Source of the DNA: Stentor coeruleus
Lineage: Eukaryota; Ciliophora; Heterotrichea; Heterotrichida; Stentoridae
Length of the DNA stretch: 31,274 nt
Reading direction: 5' to 3'
NCBI GenBank assembly: GCA_001970955.1
Contig: MPUH01000869.1
Span: 1-31,274 of the forward strand
Shown: piece after piece, positions 9,873 through 19,748 of the stretch
Position numbering within the stretch: position 1 is the first letter of the stretch
Layout: each line of letters begins with the position of its first letter
The notes under the pieces: model-generated
The model's input: only the letters and a program-made list of their open reading frames with translations
What the model was told of the DNA's origin: nothing
Database searches by the model: none
Position numbers and translations under genes: made by a program

Positions 9873-11393
9873 ATGGGAACATCACAGTCCTATCATTCAC
9901 CTCCACCTCCTCCAAATCCACATGCTCGTATGTATGAGAATCCTCGTGCTCAGTCAAGTCAGTACTGTGCATATAATTATAAACCTACCTCAGTTGGAAC
10001 TTGGGAAACAACTTCATCAGGAAAAGTTATGAAGTCACCATTAAGGACAAACTATGTTATCTGTGGGATTATTAACAGAAATCCACCAAACAGCTCCCTT
10101 GAATTCCTTTGTCCTCAGTGCAGAAACAAAAACTTCGATGGAGGTCTATGCAAAAAAATCTCCTGCAAATGTGGAAAAACTATGATTCGGACACATGAAG
10201 AAGAAATAATGTAAATTCCATACAGAAACGCAAGCCCAAGTCCTCACAATACATTAGAAGAACTCTTCAATGAATGCAACAACATCCCTACTGATAACAA
10301 TTATTACGAGCTTGTTTCAATAACAATTGGCATTTTTAGAGATTCAGTACCTGCAAATATCTTAACAGGTGGCAGGGCTCATTTTCCTACAGTATTCGAC
10401 TTTTTTTTATCCCCATATTTCAGTAGTAGAAAAAGGTGTATTGGTATCGGTGAATACTTCCAATATGGTGATGCTAAATTCAAAGTCCTTGGGGCATTTC
10501 CAAGCTATGGTATCGTTGGGAAAAACACAGCAATTTTCTGTTCACAACTGCTTTCTGCAGGGAATATCAACAAATTGCATATTTTGCCTATAAATGGTCA
10601 ATTGGTTAACCCAACAACATTTAATTCTGTCATATCTCCATTTTTCAAATACCGTCCTCAACATATTTATACAGGTCAATATTTATATCTAGGAAGACAA
10701 GAATATATGATAATAGCATCTCAACCTACTGATGGAGTTGTGACAAGTACAGCACAGTTTTATTTTGAAGGGGAAATTTTATATTCATTAAGCCAAGTAG
10801 TCCTTTCACCTTTCTTTGAAGATCTGCCTGTAAGCCTTAAAACCTTACCAAAAGAAGCTTTAATTGAAGAAATTATTAATTATTATTTACTTCCTTATTT
10901 TCAAGGAAGCCGAAGATATATTATACAGAATCAAGAAGTTATAATAGATGGAGTTGGGTTTTTAGTTGAATATGCTTATCCTCCAAAAGGAGTTGTTATG
11001 GATAATACAAATATAGTGTATGATGGGTCTTTTAAAAGTAGACATGTTCAACCTGAAATAGTATTTGTCCCAAGAAGTGGGTATATAAGCCCACAGATTA
11101 ATGAACTTAACAGGCAGCTTTTTCAATTGCAGTTGCTGATGCAAGGGATGGATGTACAGACTGAACAAACTGATGAAAGAATTGTAGGAAACCTACCTAC
11201 GCATACATTGACAAATTTGCCATCAAACCCTGAAGCAGCTCGCTGTATGATCTGCCTTAACGATTATGATGTAGGGGATACTGTAAAAACCCTACCTTGT
11301 TTCCATATGTTCCACCCAGATTGTATCCATCAATGGCTAGACAGGTCTAAATTATGTCCTTTATGTAAGACCTCAGTAGAAATAATAGAATAG
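9873..11393 (+). CDS. RING-H2 protein with three Cdc48/Ufd1-N-like repeats, spliced (9873-10210, 10226-11393)
   Basis: Product of 501 residues once the 15-nt intron is removed. In order: a Pro-rich N-terminus (PPPPPN); a zinc-ribbon-like Cys cluster (C80-x2-C83, C93, C98-x-C100); three related segments of ~55 residues; then a C-terminal RING-H2 finger with ligands C453, C456, C471, H473, H476, C479, C490 and C493, complete and typical of ubiquitin E3 ligases. Each related segment pairs a (L/I)(S/L)P(Y/F)F motif (174-178, 249-253, 334-338) with a PxxG(I/V)V motif 31 residues later (205-210, 280-285, 365-370), then T-x-I/F. The same layout, including HILPI before the second segment, resembles the second half of the Cdc48/p97 N-domain (HVLPI...LKPYF...P...IVAPDTVIHCEGE). 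It is probably an E3 ligase; a Cdc48/Ufd1-like binding role is an inference. The WD-repeat gene follows after 30 nt. Confidence 0.88.
10211..10225 (+). other. 15-nt spliceosomal intron
   Basis: GTAAATTCCATACAG has GT and AG ends and A at position 10. It interrupts codon 113 after its second base. Removal bypasses a TAA and opens a continuous frame into the downstream ORF, which otherwise has no ATG start. Confidence 0.9.
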
Positions 11394-11423
11394 TAACCTA
11401 GTTAAAAATTATCTTTAGAATAA

Positions 11424-12338
11424 ATGGAAACAATTCTCGCAACTGCGGGGTATGATGAAAAAGTAGTCTTATGGAACGCTAAAAACGAAGTTGCTACAAA
11501 AATGATTCCTTTAAAAGATGTTCATGTTAATTGTATGGCCGTAACACCTGATAGACAATTTTTAGCTGTTGCAGCACATAAAAGCCTGAAACTTTTTGAT
11601 TTGAATTCTACATCAACTGTGCCTGTGCATGTTTATGAGGGACATGCTAGTAATATTACAGCTTTAGGTTTTGCTAAAAGGCTTAATTGGTTGTATACAG
11701 CATCAGAAGATGGGAGTATTAAAATTTGGGATTTCAACACCCATAGAGCTCAGAGAACTTATGAACAAAAATCTGGGGTAAACTCTGTTGCTTTACATCC
11801 TAATCAAAGTGAGATTATTGCTGGATATGATAATGGACTTTTGTGTTTATGGGATCTTGCTACAAATACTTATAGGACAGGAGTTAATACGGAAGATACA
11901 ATTAGAAGTGTGCAGATTGCTGGAGACGCAAGCTTTGGAGTATTTGCAAACAACTCCGGCCAAGTATCATTATGGAACCTTGATGGGGAAAAATTTAACA
12001 TCCTTAGCCGAGTCCAAGCGCATAACACATATATCACAAAGTGCGTTTTAAGTACAGAAGGTAAACTTTTAGCAACATGCTCAGCAGATAAAACAGTTAA
12101 AATATGGCAAATCAATACTAGCAATGAAGATGATATATTAACATTAGATAAAACACTGATAGGACATAAAATGTGGGTATGGGACGCAGCTTTTACAGTT
12201 GAAAGAAGTTTTATTGCTACATGTAGTACTGATTGCACAGCTAAATTGTGGGAAGTAGCTACTGGGAGAATAACAAAAAATTATATTGGAGTGCATACTA
12301 AAGGCATTATTTCCTTGGTTCTTAATGATTATAACTAA
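11424..12338 (+). CDS. LST8: Target of rapamycin complex subunit LST8 (WD40)
   Basis: 304 residues, the usual LST8 length, formed almost entirely of seven WD repeats. The first starts ILATAGYDEKVVLWN (4-18), then VTPDRQFLAVA (40-50), YTASEDGSIKIWD (91-103), ALHPNQSEIIAG (123-134), VFANNSGQVSLWNL (173-186), LLATCSADKTVKIW (215-228) and FIATCSTDCTAKLWEV (263-278). The ATAGYD, VTPDR, LHPNQ and LATCSADKT-KIW segments match LST8/GbetaL orthologues closely. LST8 binds the kinase domain of TOR in TORC1 and TORC2 and stabilises it, controlling growth with nutrients. Unspliced, ATG start and TAA stop. It lies 30 nt downstream of the RING gene, so the intergenic space is very short. Confidence 0.95.
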   Translation: METILATAGYDEKVVLWNAKNEVATKMIPLKDVHVNCMAVTPDRQFLAVAAHKSLKLFDLNSTSTVPVHVYEGHASNITALGFAKRLNWLYTASEDGSIKIWDFNTHRAQRTYEQKSGVNSVALHPNQSEIIAGYDNGLLCLWDLATNTYRTGVNTEDTIRSVQIAGDASFGVFANNSGQVSLWNLDGEKFNILSRVQAHNTYITKCVLSTEGKLLATCSADKTVKIWQINTSNEDDILTLDKTLIGHKMWVWDAAFTVERSFIATCSTDCTAKLWEVATGRITKNYIGVHTKGIISLVLNDYN

Positions 12339-12996
12339 TATAAGTTAGAAGCAATTGAGGGATTTTTTCTGCATAGTTATTGTTTTAGTTATTTAAAATT
12401 TAATTATATTTGCTTTGTGAGTAAGTATTGGAATTTTATATTATTAGATTTGTCATAGATAATTATTGTTAGGAGTTTATTATTATTTTTTAATTATATT
12501 TGATTGTATGATATTAGAAATCATATGATGAGTAAATAATAGCATAAAAATATCACAAATATACTCTATATAATCGAGCACTTTGAATCCATAACTTTAT
12601 TACTTTCTTTTTATCTTCAGATTCCTTCAAATGCTTTAATTTGCCCATAAGATCATAGCAGCTCTACCGCTTTCATTTATTTAATGCCCATAATTGTAAT
12701 TCATAGTTATTATAATTTTTTAACGCTTTAAGTAAATGGTTATAATTAATATAAGAGTTTATTTATACCTTTTTACATTATAATTTTTTATAAGGAATTT
12801 TATCACAGCATTATTTTATCACCATATTCATTTTATACATCTCACATATAAAATCATATTTTCCAATCATAAATCATAATATTTAATTCACCTTCTTATA
12901 TCATATAATTTCACATAGATAAATTATTATTAAAATATAAGAATATAAGTAAACTTTATTAGAATTAATTTTTGGATATAAAAATATATATTAAAG
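12339..12996. other. Intergenic region, AT-rich
   Basis: 658 nt between two plus-strand genes. G/T-biased in the first ~200 nt, C/A-biased afterwards. No ORF, tRNA or motif is recognised. Confidence 0.5.
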
Positions 12997-14166
12997 ATGC
13001 TCAAAGACGAAACTAGTATTGCTTCGAATAGCGATCAATCAAAGCAAAGTTTAAAGTTTCACACCAGTATTGTAGAAGCATTACGATCTCGAATAGGAGA
13101 TTTAGAATCTAGCATAGAAATTAACAGAAAATTAATATACGATCTTGTCGTTGCCAAGTTCAATGAGATAAATATAGACAATGCAGAAACTTCATCAAGT
13201 TTCTCACCGAAAATCCTTGAAAATTTGATTGGAGAAAATGTTAAGCTTGAGGCTGAAGTTAAAAAATCATTAAAAGATCTTTATGATACTCAAGGTAAAA
13301 CACTTTTAAGCCAGCAAATAGCGAATGAACTAGATTCAAAGCTAAATGAAATAACTCAAGAGTACGATGAAAAAATAACAGAGTATCAATATCAGCTTAA
13401 AAGCAAAGAAAAAGCATTAGAAGAACTGAAAAGGCTTAACAAAAAACTATCTGACGAATTGTCAATAAATATACAATCAAAGAATGTTTTTATAGTAAAC
13501 CCTAGAGAAGATTTATTAGAAGTCCACACTAAAGTTGAAATGATAAAAGAAATAATTCAAGATGGGGCTAGAGGTTGCTATATTGCAAATAATTATAGAG
13601 AAATGCTTTCGAGTTTAGTCAAAAGTATACATTTGGGATGTGAGAAAATCCAAGTATTACTTAAAAACCCAATAAACAGAAAGAGTTTGAATGATAAACT
13701 CGACATAAGACCATTAGAAGAAGTTCCAATAAGTGATTGTGACTCTGAGTCTGAGTATTCTAATTCTAGTATCGAAGTATCTGACATAAATAGAAATAAC
13801 ACAGTATCTGTTAAAATGAGTATAGTACCAAAAATCGATTTCTCTAAGATTGAGAAAAAAAATGCAAGCAGAATTATAAATTCAGTTGAGGCTAGTTCAA
13901 TGAATAATTTTGGTAGCTCGCAGAAAGATAGAGAGCTTAAACTGATGTATTTTGGTTTAAATGATAAAATAACCAAGAACACTGAAATTTTAGAAAGAAT
14001 CTCATCGAAAAACAAAACGCTTCAACAACAAAATATCCTCCTCTGTAAAAACATCGGGCAGCTACGCGAGAGCATAAACACAAAAAAACTAACGATCCGT
14101 AATTTAGAAGAAAAAAACAAAAGCAAAAGCCAATATCTAGAAAAAATAAACGAAGTGGCTGAATAA
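12997..14166 (+). CDS. Coiled-coil protein, 389 residues, unknown
   Basis: Residues 20-165 and 325-389 are Lys/Glu/Leu-rich with heptad spacing and should form coiled coils. The centre (about 170-320) carries an acidic Ser-rich tract (SDCDSESEYSNSSIEVSD) and is likely disordered. There is no recognised catalytic domain or membrane segment. It lies 93 nt upstream of another coiled-coil gene in the same orientation, but in a ciliate this does not imply co-transcription. A structural or cytoskeletal role is a guess. Confidence 0.8.
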   Translation: MLKDETSIASNSDQSKQSLKFHTSIVEALRSRIGDLESSIEINRKLIYDLVVAKFNEINIDNAETSSSFSPKILENLIGENVKLEAEVKKSLKDLYDTQGKTLLSQQIANELDSKLNEITQEYDEKITEYQYQLKSKEKALEELKRLNKKLSDELSINIQSKNVFIVNPREDLLEVHTKVEMIKEIIQDGARGCYIANNYREMLSSLVKSIHLGCEKIQVLLKNPINRKSLNDKLDIRPLEEVPISDCDSESEYSNSSIEVSDINRNNTVSVKMSIVPKIDFSKIEKKNASRIINSVEASSMNNFGSSQKDRELKLMYFGLNDKITKNTEILERISSKNKTLQQQNILLCKNIGQLRESINTKKLTIRNLEEKNKSKSQYLEKINEVAE

Positions 14167-14259
14167 AATATATAATATCTTATTTTAGCTTAAGTTCAAA
14201 TTAATCCTATACAATAAGCTTTAGTTTTCTAATCAATAATAAATTTCTATATAAAATTT

Positions 14260-15807
14260 ATGGAAAAAAAGTTCATATCATTAGAAAACTTTAATCCAGA
14301 AGATCAAGAGCGATTAATAGATAGCCCAGTTTCAATTGAAGCTCTAAAACGTCAAGGACTAAAGCCAAAAGATGTGCTTAAAATGACTAAATCAAAAGCT
14401 AAAGAAATTTTGTGTATTGATGATCAAGAAATTATAGATGATTATTTAATAAGACATGAAGAAAGACGGCAAAGATATGTAAATTTTGCCATCATAGAAA
14501 AGAAAAAACTCTTAAATAGTGACCTAAATGATAGTTATGAAAAGTTTCCACAAGGAAAAATACTAAAAACAGGCCGTGATGATAAAGAAAAAGATCAATA
14601 TGAAAACAAATATAATGAAGGTCGGAAAACAGATCGAGCTAAAACTATGACAAATAAAGATACAAGGAAATGGGATGAAGAAATTAGGAAAAAACAATTG
14701 AAAATGAAAATCGAAGCTGAGGAAATTCAGAAACAACAAAAAGTTCGATTAGAAGAACAAAGATTGCAAATAGAGAAAATGAGGGAAAATATAAAGGAAC
14801 AAGCTAGAATTAAAGCTTTGAAAAAAAAAGAAGATATAGAAAGAGTTATAAGAGAAAACAACGAAATCCAAGAAGAAAAAAAAAGAGCCTATCTAGAAAC
14901 AATGTCGAAAGCACAGATGAAAAAAGCACTGCTAGAAAAAGAAGCCAAAGCCGAGATGGAAAAAAAACTACATGAAACTAGGAAAAAAGAAATAAAAAGA
15001 CTTCAAGTTATTGAAAAACAAAAAGAAATCGAGGATAAAAGAGTTAGGTCTATTAAAAAAAAGCAAAAAAAAGCTGAAAAAATTTTGCAAGAGCTCAAAG
15101 AAGAACAAGAAACTAATTTAAAAAAGCAAAATATATTGCGTGACATAAAACGAAAAGAAAAAGAAGATGAAGTCAAGCGAATCCAGAGAAAAAAAGATCA
15201 TGAACGAGAAAAAGATCATGAACGAGAAATTGTACAAAACAGAATCCAAGAAGAAACTGAACGGACACACTGTCTTATGACTGAAAAACAAAAAATGTTA
15301 GAACATAGACTTGAAATCCGCAGACAATTAGAAAAAGAAAAACAAATACTTATAAAAAACTTTTCACAAACACAGAAAAATTTTACCAGCATTCCTCAAA
15401 CCTCAAGAGAAAAAAATATGAAAACTTTATACAAAAAACAAAAAAAACGTAAAAAAAAAACTCGTTCATTAAACTCAAGTTTATCATTTGGAAAATTTCC
15501 TAATTATGATGGTTTTGGGTCTATGGATTTTCAAAAGAGGAGACAGAAATTAAAGTTAGAAGCTAAAGGGATTTTGATGAGGATAAAAGAAAAAAGTAAG
15601 GATTTAGGTTTATATGAAGATGAAGGAAAAGAAAAAACTGCGAGAGATGAGATTTTGTTAAGAGTTGCAGGAGAAATTAGGAGGAAAAAACTTAAGGAAA
15701 TATTTGAAATAGAAAGACCTCAGGATTATCAACAAAAAGTAAGTGAAAAATATAATTTTGGAGGGAGGAAAGGACAGGAGGGTGATATGGATGAGAATGA
15801 GTATTGA
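14260..15807 (+). CDS. Highly charged coiled-coil protein with a CCDC177-like N-terminus
   Basis: 515 residues. Residues 20-80 read SPVSIEALKRQGLKPKDVL... followed by HEERRQRYVNFAIIEKKKLL. This resembles the 'SPRSLEAC-x-x-x-GI-x-P-x-x-L' opening of CCDC177/CCDC185-type proteins. Residues 140-360 are an uninterrupted, extremely Lys/Glu/Arg/Gln-rich helix expected to be a long single alpha helix or coiled coil. The C-terminal 110 residues contain a Lys/Arg-rich patch (KKQKKRKKKTRSLNSS) and a region LRVAGEIRRKKLKEIF. A perfect 18-nt tandem repeat (15193-15228) duplicates DHEREK. Family members in other eukaryotes are cilium- or cytoskeleton-associated, but the family call is tentative. Confidence 0.8.
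   Translation: MEKKFISLENFNPEDQERLIDSPVSIEALKRQGLKPKDVLKMTKSKAKEILCIDDQEIIDDYLIRHEERRQRYVNFAIIEKKKLLNSDLNDSYEKFPQGKILKTGRDDKEKDQYENKYNEGRKTDRAKTMTNKDTRKWDEEIRKKQLKMKIEAEEIQKQQKVRLEEQRLQIEKMRENIKEQARIKALKKKEDIERVIRENNEIQEEKKRAYLETMSKAQMKKALLEKEAKAEMEKKLHETRKKEIKRLQVIEKQKEIEDKRVRSIKKKQKKAEKILQELKEEQETNLKKQNILRDIKRKEKEDEVKRIQRKKDHEREKDHEREIVQNRIQEETERTHCLMTEKQKMLEHRLEIRRQLEKEKQILIKNFSQTQKNFTSIPQTSREKNMKTLYKKQKKRKKKTRSLNSSLSFGKFPNYDGFGSMDFQKRRQKLKLEAKGILMRIKEKSKDLGLYEDEGKEKTARDEILLRVAGEIRRKKLKEIFEIERPQDYQQKVSEKYNFGGRKGQEGDMDENEY
15193..15228 (+). repeat. Perfect 18-nt tandem duplication
   Basis: aaagatcatgaacgagaa occurs twice in a row (15193-15210, 15211-15228), within the coding region, duplicating six residues and keeping the frame. 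Confidence 0.9.
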
Positions 15808-16304
15808 GGATATTTGTTATAGAAGTATATAAATCAAAGATAAAATTATTATGTTTGATATTATGTTTTAATATTATAAACTTTGCTTTTAATTGAAATT
15901 TATACTTTTTTGCTAGTCTCTTTGTGCATTAAGTTTGAGTGTTTGGAAAATTTTATGTCTAAAAGTTTTATTTGAGAAAAATAATATAATAACCTTAATA
16001 TAAAAGAGATTTCAGGATTAGGTTGTATAATAATACTAATATTTACTTTGAATCTATCATCTTAAAATAATTCACATCAAATATTTTCCATAAAAAAATT
16101 TTTAATCTTCAAACTTTTCCTTATAAAAATTATCCACACTAAATCCTTCATAATTTTTTGCATCATAATCATTCTCACCTACATTTTTTCTCAAATCTCT
16201 AAAGTAAAATCCTAAAACACGCAAAATCCTCCATTTCCCAAAAATATTTTCCTAAACTTCGACATACAAAATGAAAAATTAACTCTCCATTCCTATATAA
16301 ATAA
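15808..16304. other. Intergenic region with a G-to-C strand switch
   Basis: 497 nt between two plus-strand genes. The G/T-biased first half changes near 16040 to a C/A/T-rich, almost G-free second half that leads to the Rab start. No gene recognised. Confidence 0.5.
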
Positions 16305-16925
16305 ATGTACAGACCTAGCAATGATAGTATAACGAATAGAAGCACAGATTTCCCTATTGTTAAAGTTCTTATACTAGGTGATCAAGCAATAGGTAAAACT
16401 TCATTGATGCTTAGATTTACAGATGATAATTTCAATGATAATTATTTCAATACATTAGGTATTGATTTCAAATCTAAAAGCATCATATATAAAGGACGGG
16501 AATATTTGTTACAGATATGGGATAGTGCAGGACAAGAACAATTTAAAAATATTACAAGGACTTATTATAAGAAATCTTCAGCAATTATTGTAGCATTTGA
16601 TTCAACTAGATCTGATAGTTTTGATAATGTTAGGACTTGGATTACTAATATAACAGTTGAAATTGAAGACAAAATTCCTATTGTTATTGTTGCTACTAAA
16701 TGTGATATTGAAGGTTCTAATGATAATATTAAAAAAGGGAAGTTTTTGGCTAAAGAATTAAGATTGAGCTATTTTAAAACAAGTTCTAAAATGAATATTA
16801 ATATAGAAAAACTCTTTGTGCATTTAGTCGAAGTGGCGTTTAAATCTAGAACTATAGATTATGGGTCTAATTCCTTTTTAAAAAGTCAGCTTAATGCTAA
16901 TAGAAAAAAAAATTGCTGTCACTAA
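16305..16925 (+). CDS. Divergent Rab-family small GTPase
   Basis: 206 residues. The P-loop is GDQAIGKTS (25-33), the switch I threonine is T50 in TLGIDFKSK, the switch II motif is WDSAGQEQF (72-80, catalytic Gln77), the base-recognition motif is TKCD (131-134) and the final guanine motif is TSSK (159-162). The order and spacing fit Rab GTPases of the Rab1/Rab8 group (about 200 residues). The C-terminus ends KKNCCH with two Cys available for geranylgeranylation, so the protein should attach to membranes and direct vesicle traffic. The usual NKxD is TKCD, a substitution also seen in Rho GTPases and not expected to abolish guanine binding. Ciliates have large Rab families, so the exact subfamily cannot be assigned. 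Confidence 0.93.
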   Translation: MYRPSNDSITNRSTDFPIVKVLILGDQAIGKTSLMLRFTDDNFNDNYFNTLGIDFKSKSIIYKGREYLLQIWDSAGQEQFKNITRTYYKKSSAIIVAFDSTRSDSFDNVRTWITNITVEIEDKIPIVIVATKCDIEGSNDNIKKGKFLAKELRLSYFKTSSKMNINIEKLFVHLVEVAFKSRTIDYGSNSFLKSQLNANRKKNCCH

Positions 16926-17050
16926 TAATTTATTTGTAAGCTATAAAAAAATACAACTAAAATTTCATTTCTCTCTACAAACTCTAATGCATCTAATAAA
17001 AAATCCTAACTAAACTTATATCATTATAACATAATACCTAATTACCAAAT

Positions 17051-19714
17051 CTAACTTGGGTAATACAAATTATGTAGTTCCAACAGCTCATTCATCGCTA
17101 GAGTCAAATGCTCAAAATCCTTCTTATCCTTAAGTTCTGTATTAACATGCTCAATCACCTTAACACAATTTTCAGAAAACTCTTGTAGTGTATTAAAATC
17201 CTCATTATTTTCTTGCATTTCAATAGTCTTACTAGAAATAACACATTGCATCTCTTTTTCATTTAACTTCATCTTAATAACCTGTCTTTCTAAACTTTCA
17301 ACTTTCTCATTAAGTTCATCATTATCCTTCTCCCTACCTTGCATTTCTTGTACATATTCGCTCATATACTTAGCAATAATATTCTTAAACTTAATAAGTT
17401 TTCCCATCGATTGTTCAACTTTCATGATTTTTTCATCTAAAAACCCTTCGGCTATTGAGGTTAGACTTTTGAATTTTTTTTCTAATACTTGCTCAGTCTC
17501 AACAATTTGTAAACATAAAATACTGTTTTGTTTTTGTAGATAGTCAAGAATATTATATCGATCTTGTTTTAAATAATTTTCTATAGATAAAAGGATACTT
17601 TCTGATTGCTGGTTATTAGAGACTTTAGTTTCTTCTGATATTATTTTTAATAGTATTTCTGGGTTGGCTTCTTTATATATATTGGTTATAGTTTTATATA
17701 TATTGAGTACAGAAAGTATATAATCTTTTATACTTGTAAGGTTTTCTGTGGTTTTATTAGGTATAGAAGTCATGATTTCTGTTATAAATTTATTTTGGGT
17801 TTCATATTTATTGCTGAGTTTTAATAGAGAGTCTTTAAGGCTTTTGTTTATTGTTTTAAGTTCTGAAGTATCAGCATTTAGTGCTCGGACTTCGCTTTGA
17901 AATGCTTCTTTTAAAGCTTCGATTTGGCTTCTAAGACTATCATTTGAGTCTATAAGTTCTTCAATTTCTATTTGATAATTTTTAGACATGGACCTTTGTA
18001 GAGAAAAAATCTCACTTGGATATGTTAGTATGTGTTTTTGGATTTCCAACTTCATGTTGGAAAAATCTTCAGTAAATGAAGCTTTTAATGATAAAAATAA
18101 AGATTTCAGTTGGGAAACTTGAGAGAAAAAGTGTTTGATTTGAGGGAGTTTGGATGGATAAGGACGGGAGATTTCAGGGATTTTTAACATGGGTAAAGGT
18201 CCTGTGCCTGTGAAGTTGAAATAGGTTTGGTAGCTTTTCATTGTCTCTTCACCAGGTTCTGCTGACTGAATACGATATTTATTTGGTAATTCTGGAGTCG
18301 GGTTAGGGATTTCAAAATTCGAGGTCTCAGACTCGCTGTTCAAACTTGGAATACTATTCTGATCAGCAAAAAAATCATAATTCGCTGGACTCCATATTTT
18401 TTCTGTATCCTCTCTACTTTCAATAATCTTCTTAAAATCAATAGGCTCTCTTCTTACACAATTCAAACGCTTATCAACCGGCGTTTTAATCCTTGCTGAA
18501 CTAGGGGGCTTCGAGTGTTCTAACGACAACGAAATTGCATCTTTGCTAATATTTTTATCAAAACTCGAAGAGTTTTGCAACAACTTCATCCTTTTCTCTC
18601 TAGAAATAATTGTTTTTTTCAATATCTCCAATATCTCTTCAACAAATACATTTAGCATATCTATTTTCTGATAACAATTCTGTTTAATTCCTACAGATTT
18701 CTGATCTTTTTGGTCTAAGTTTTTCCTTTCATTTTCGATTTTCATTGTAAGAGTTTTTAGGTTTTTTATGGACTCTTTATCTGACTCTAATTCCATATCA
18801 ATAACTTTTAATAATGTTTCAGGTCTTTTCCCAACTTCTTCAAAATTTGGACTAATACATTGAGATGAATTTTTAGATATAGAAATATCTTTTGTTTCTA
18901 TTTTATGTATACTATTTTGTTCATTAGAAATTTCACTAAATCTACCAAGTTGTCCTTCTGTTTCATAGAAATCATCAAGAATTATATAAAAAGATTCGAT
19001 ATAGTCGCAAACATCTTTAAATGAAGTTTCGATTTCAGACTTTTCATTAATAAACTCCAGGGCGAAGTCTGGAGGGAGTTTTTGTTGGATGAGAACTAAG
19101 AAATTAAGAGATTTTTCTATATTAGGCTGGAGAATTAAAGAGAGTTGGTGGAGGTTTTCTTTAAGGGCATTGATGAATTCTGAGTTTTTTTGTTTTATTT
19201 GGAACATGCTGTTAGAGATTTCTATGGTTTTGTCGTATGTATAAATTCTTGGGGATTCTTGAGAACTTTTGATTTGTGTTTCTGTATCGTTGATTTTTTC
19301 TTTGAGTGTTTTGATTTGAATTTTAAGCTCTTCATGATGTTGCATATTAAGTTTTTCAACCATTTCGTTGATTTTTACTTGAAGCTTATATAGTTCTATG
19401 AGCTTTGTTACAGCTAAGGTCTCGAATTCTAGGTTTAAAGCCTTAATTTTGTTTTCAAATGTTTTCCTATGCGTTTCTATAACTTTTTTCCCCTCACTGC
19501 GTATTTTTTCAGGGATTTCAGGTTTTTTAAGTAGTTTTTCTATAGCTAGAAAAAAATTAAAGGCTTCTTGGGTTATGGCTTGATTGAGGTTTCTTTTAGG
19601 AAATGTGCTTTTAACGTGTTTTTCTAAAGTTTCTACTTCTTTCCGAATTCCTTGATGCTTTTTCCTAAGCTCTGTTAGGAGTTCTGCTTTTTCTTTCCAT
19701 GACATATATTCCAT
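17051..19714 (-). CDS. Very long coiled-coil protein, 887 residues, unknown
   Basis: An unspliced ORF with TAG stop. Nearly the whole chain is Glu/Lys/Leu/Ser/Asn-rich with heptad-like spacing, in blocks of roughly 5-180, 310-400, 545-660 and 740-880. A Ser/Pro-rich linker around residues 400-540 contains several Pro-rich stretches (PTPELPNKYR, RPYPSKLPQI). No motor, kinase or membrane domain is visible. Its start is 34 nt from the stop of the NPC1-like gene on the same strand. A second in-frame Met lies at residue 4. Candidate structural protein of the cortex or basal bodies by composition only. Confidence 0.82.
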   Translation of the reverse strand: MEYMSWKEKAELLTELRKKHQGIRKEVETLEKHVKSTFPKRNLNQAITQEAFNFFLAIEKLLKKPEIPEKIRSEGKKVIETHRKTFENKIKALNLEFETLAVTKLIELYKLQVKINEMVEKLNMQHHEELKIQIKTLKEKINDTETQIKSSQESPRIYTYDKTIEISNSMFQIKQKNSEFINALKENLHQLSLILQPNIEKSLNFLVLIQQKLPPDFALEFINEKSEIETSFKDVCDYIESFYIILDDFYETEGQLGRFSEISNEQNSIHKIETKDISISKNSSQCISPNFEEVGKRPETLLKVIDMELESDKESIKNLKTLTMKIENERKNLDQKDQKSVGIKQNCYQKIDMLNVFVEEILEILKKTIISREKRMKLLQNSSSFDKNISKDAISLSLEHSKPPSSARIKTPVDKRLNCVRREPIDFKKIIESREDTEKIWSPANYDFFADQNSIPSLNSESETSNFEIPNPTPELPNKYRIQSAEPGEETMKSYQTYFNFTGTGPLPMLKIPEISRPYPSKLPQIKHFFSQVSQLKSLFLSLKASFTEDFSNMKLEIQKHILTYPSEIFSLQRSMSKNYQIEIEELIDSNDSLRSQIEALKEAFQSEVRALNADTSELKTINKSLKDSLLKLSNKYETQNKFITEIMTSIPNKTTENLTSIKDYILSVLNIYKTITNIYKEANPEILLKIISEETKVSNNQQSESILLSIENYLKQDRYNILDYLQKQNSILCLQIVETEQVLEKKFKSLTSIAEGFLDEKIMKVEQSMGKLIKFKNIIAKYMSEYVQEMQGREKDNDELNEKVESLERQVIKMKLNEKEMQCVISSKTIEMQENNEDFNTLQEFSENCVKVIEHVNTELKDKKDFEHLTLAMNELLELHNLYYPS

Positions 19715-19748
19715 TTATTCATATGAATTATCACTTCACTTTTTTAAA

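Noticed and set aside
13593-14015. 140-codon minus-strand frame
   Set aside because: Shadow of the plus-strand coiled-coil gene, with the Phe/Leu/Ser-rich composition typical of antisense frames.
15805-15822. TGA read as tryptophan (Blepharisma-like code)
   Set aside because: Reading through would add only five residues here, and no conserved protein in the window needs TGA as sense. TGA, TAA and TAG all fit as stops.
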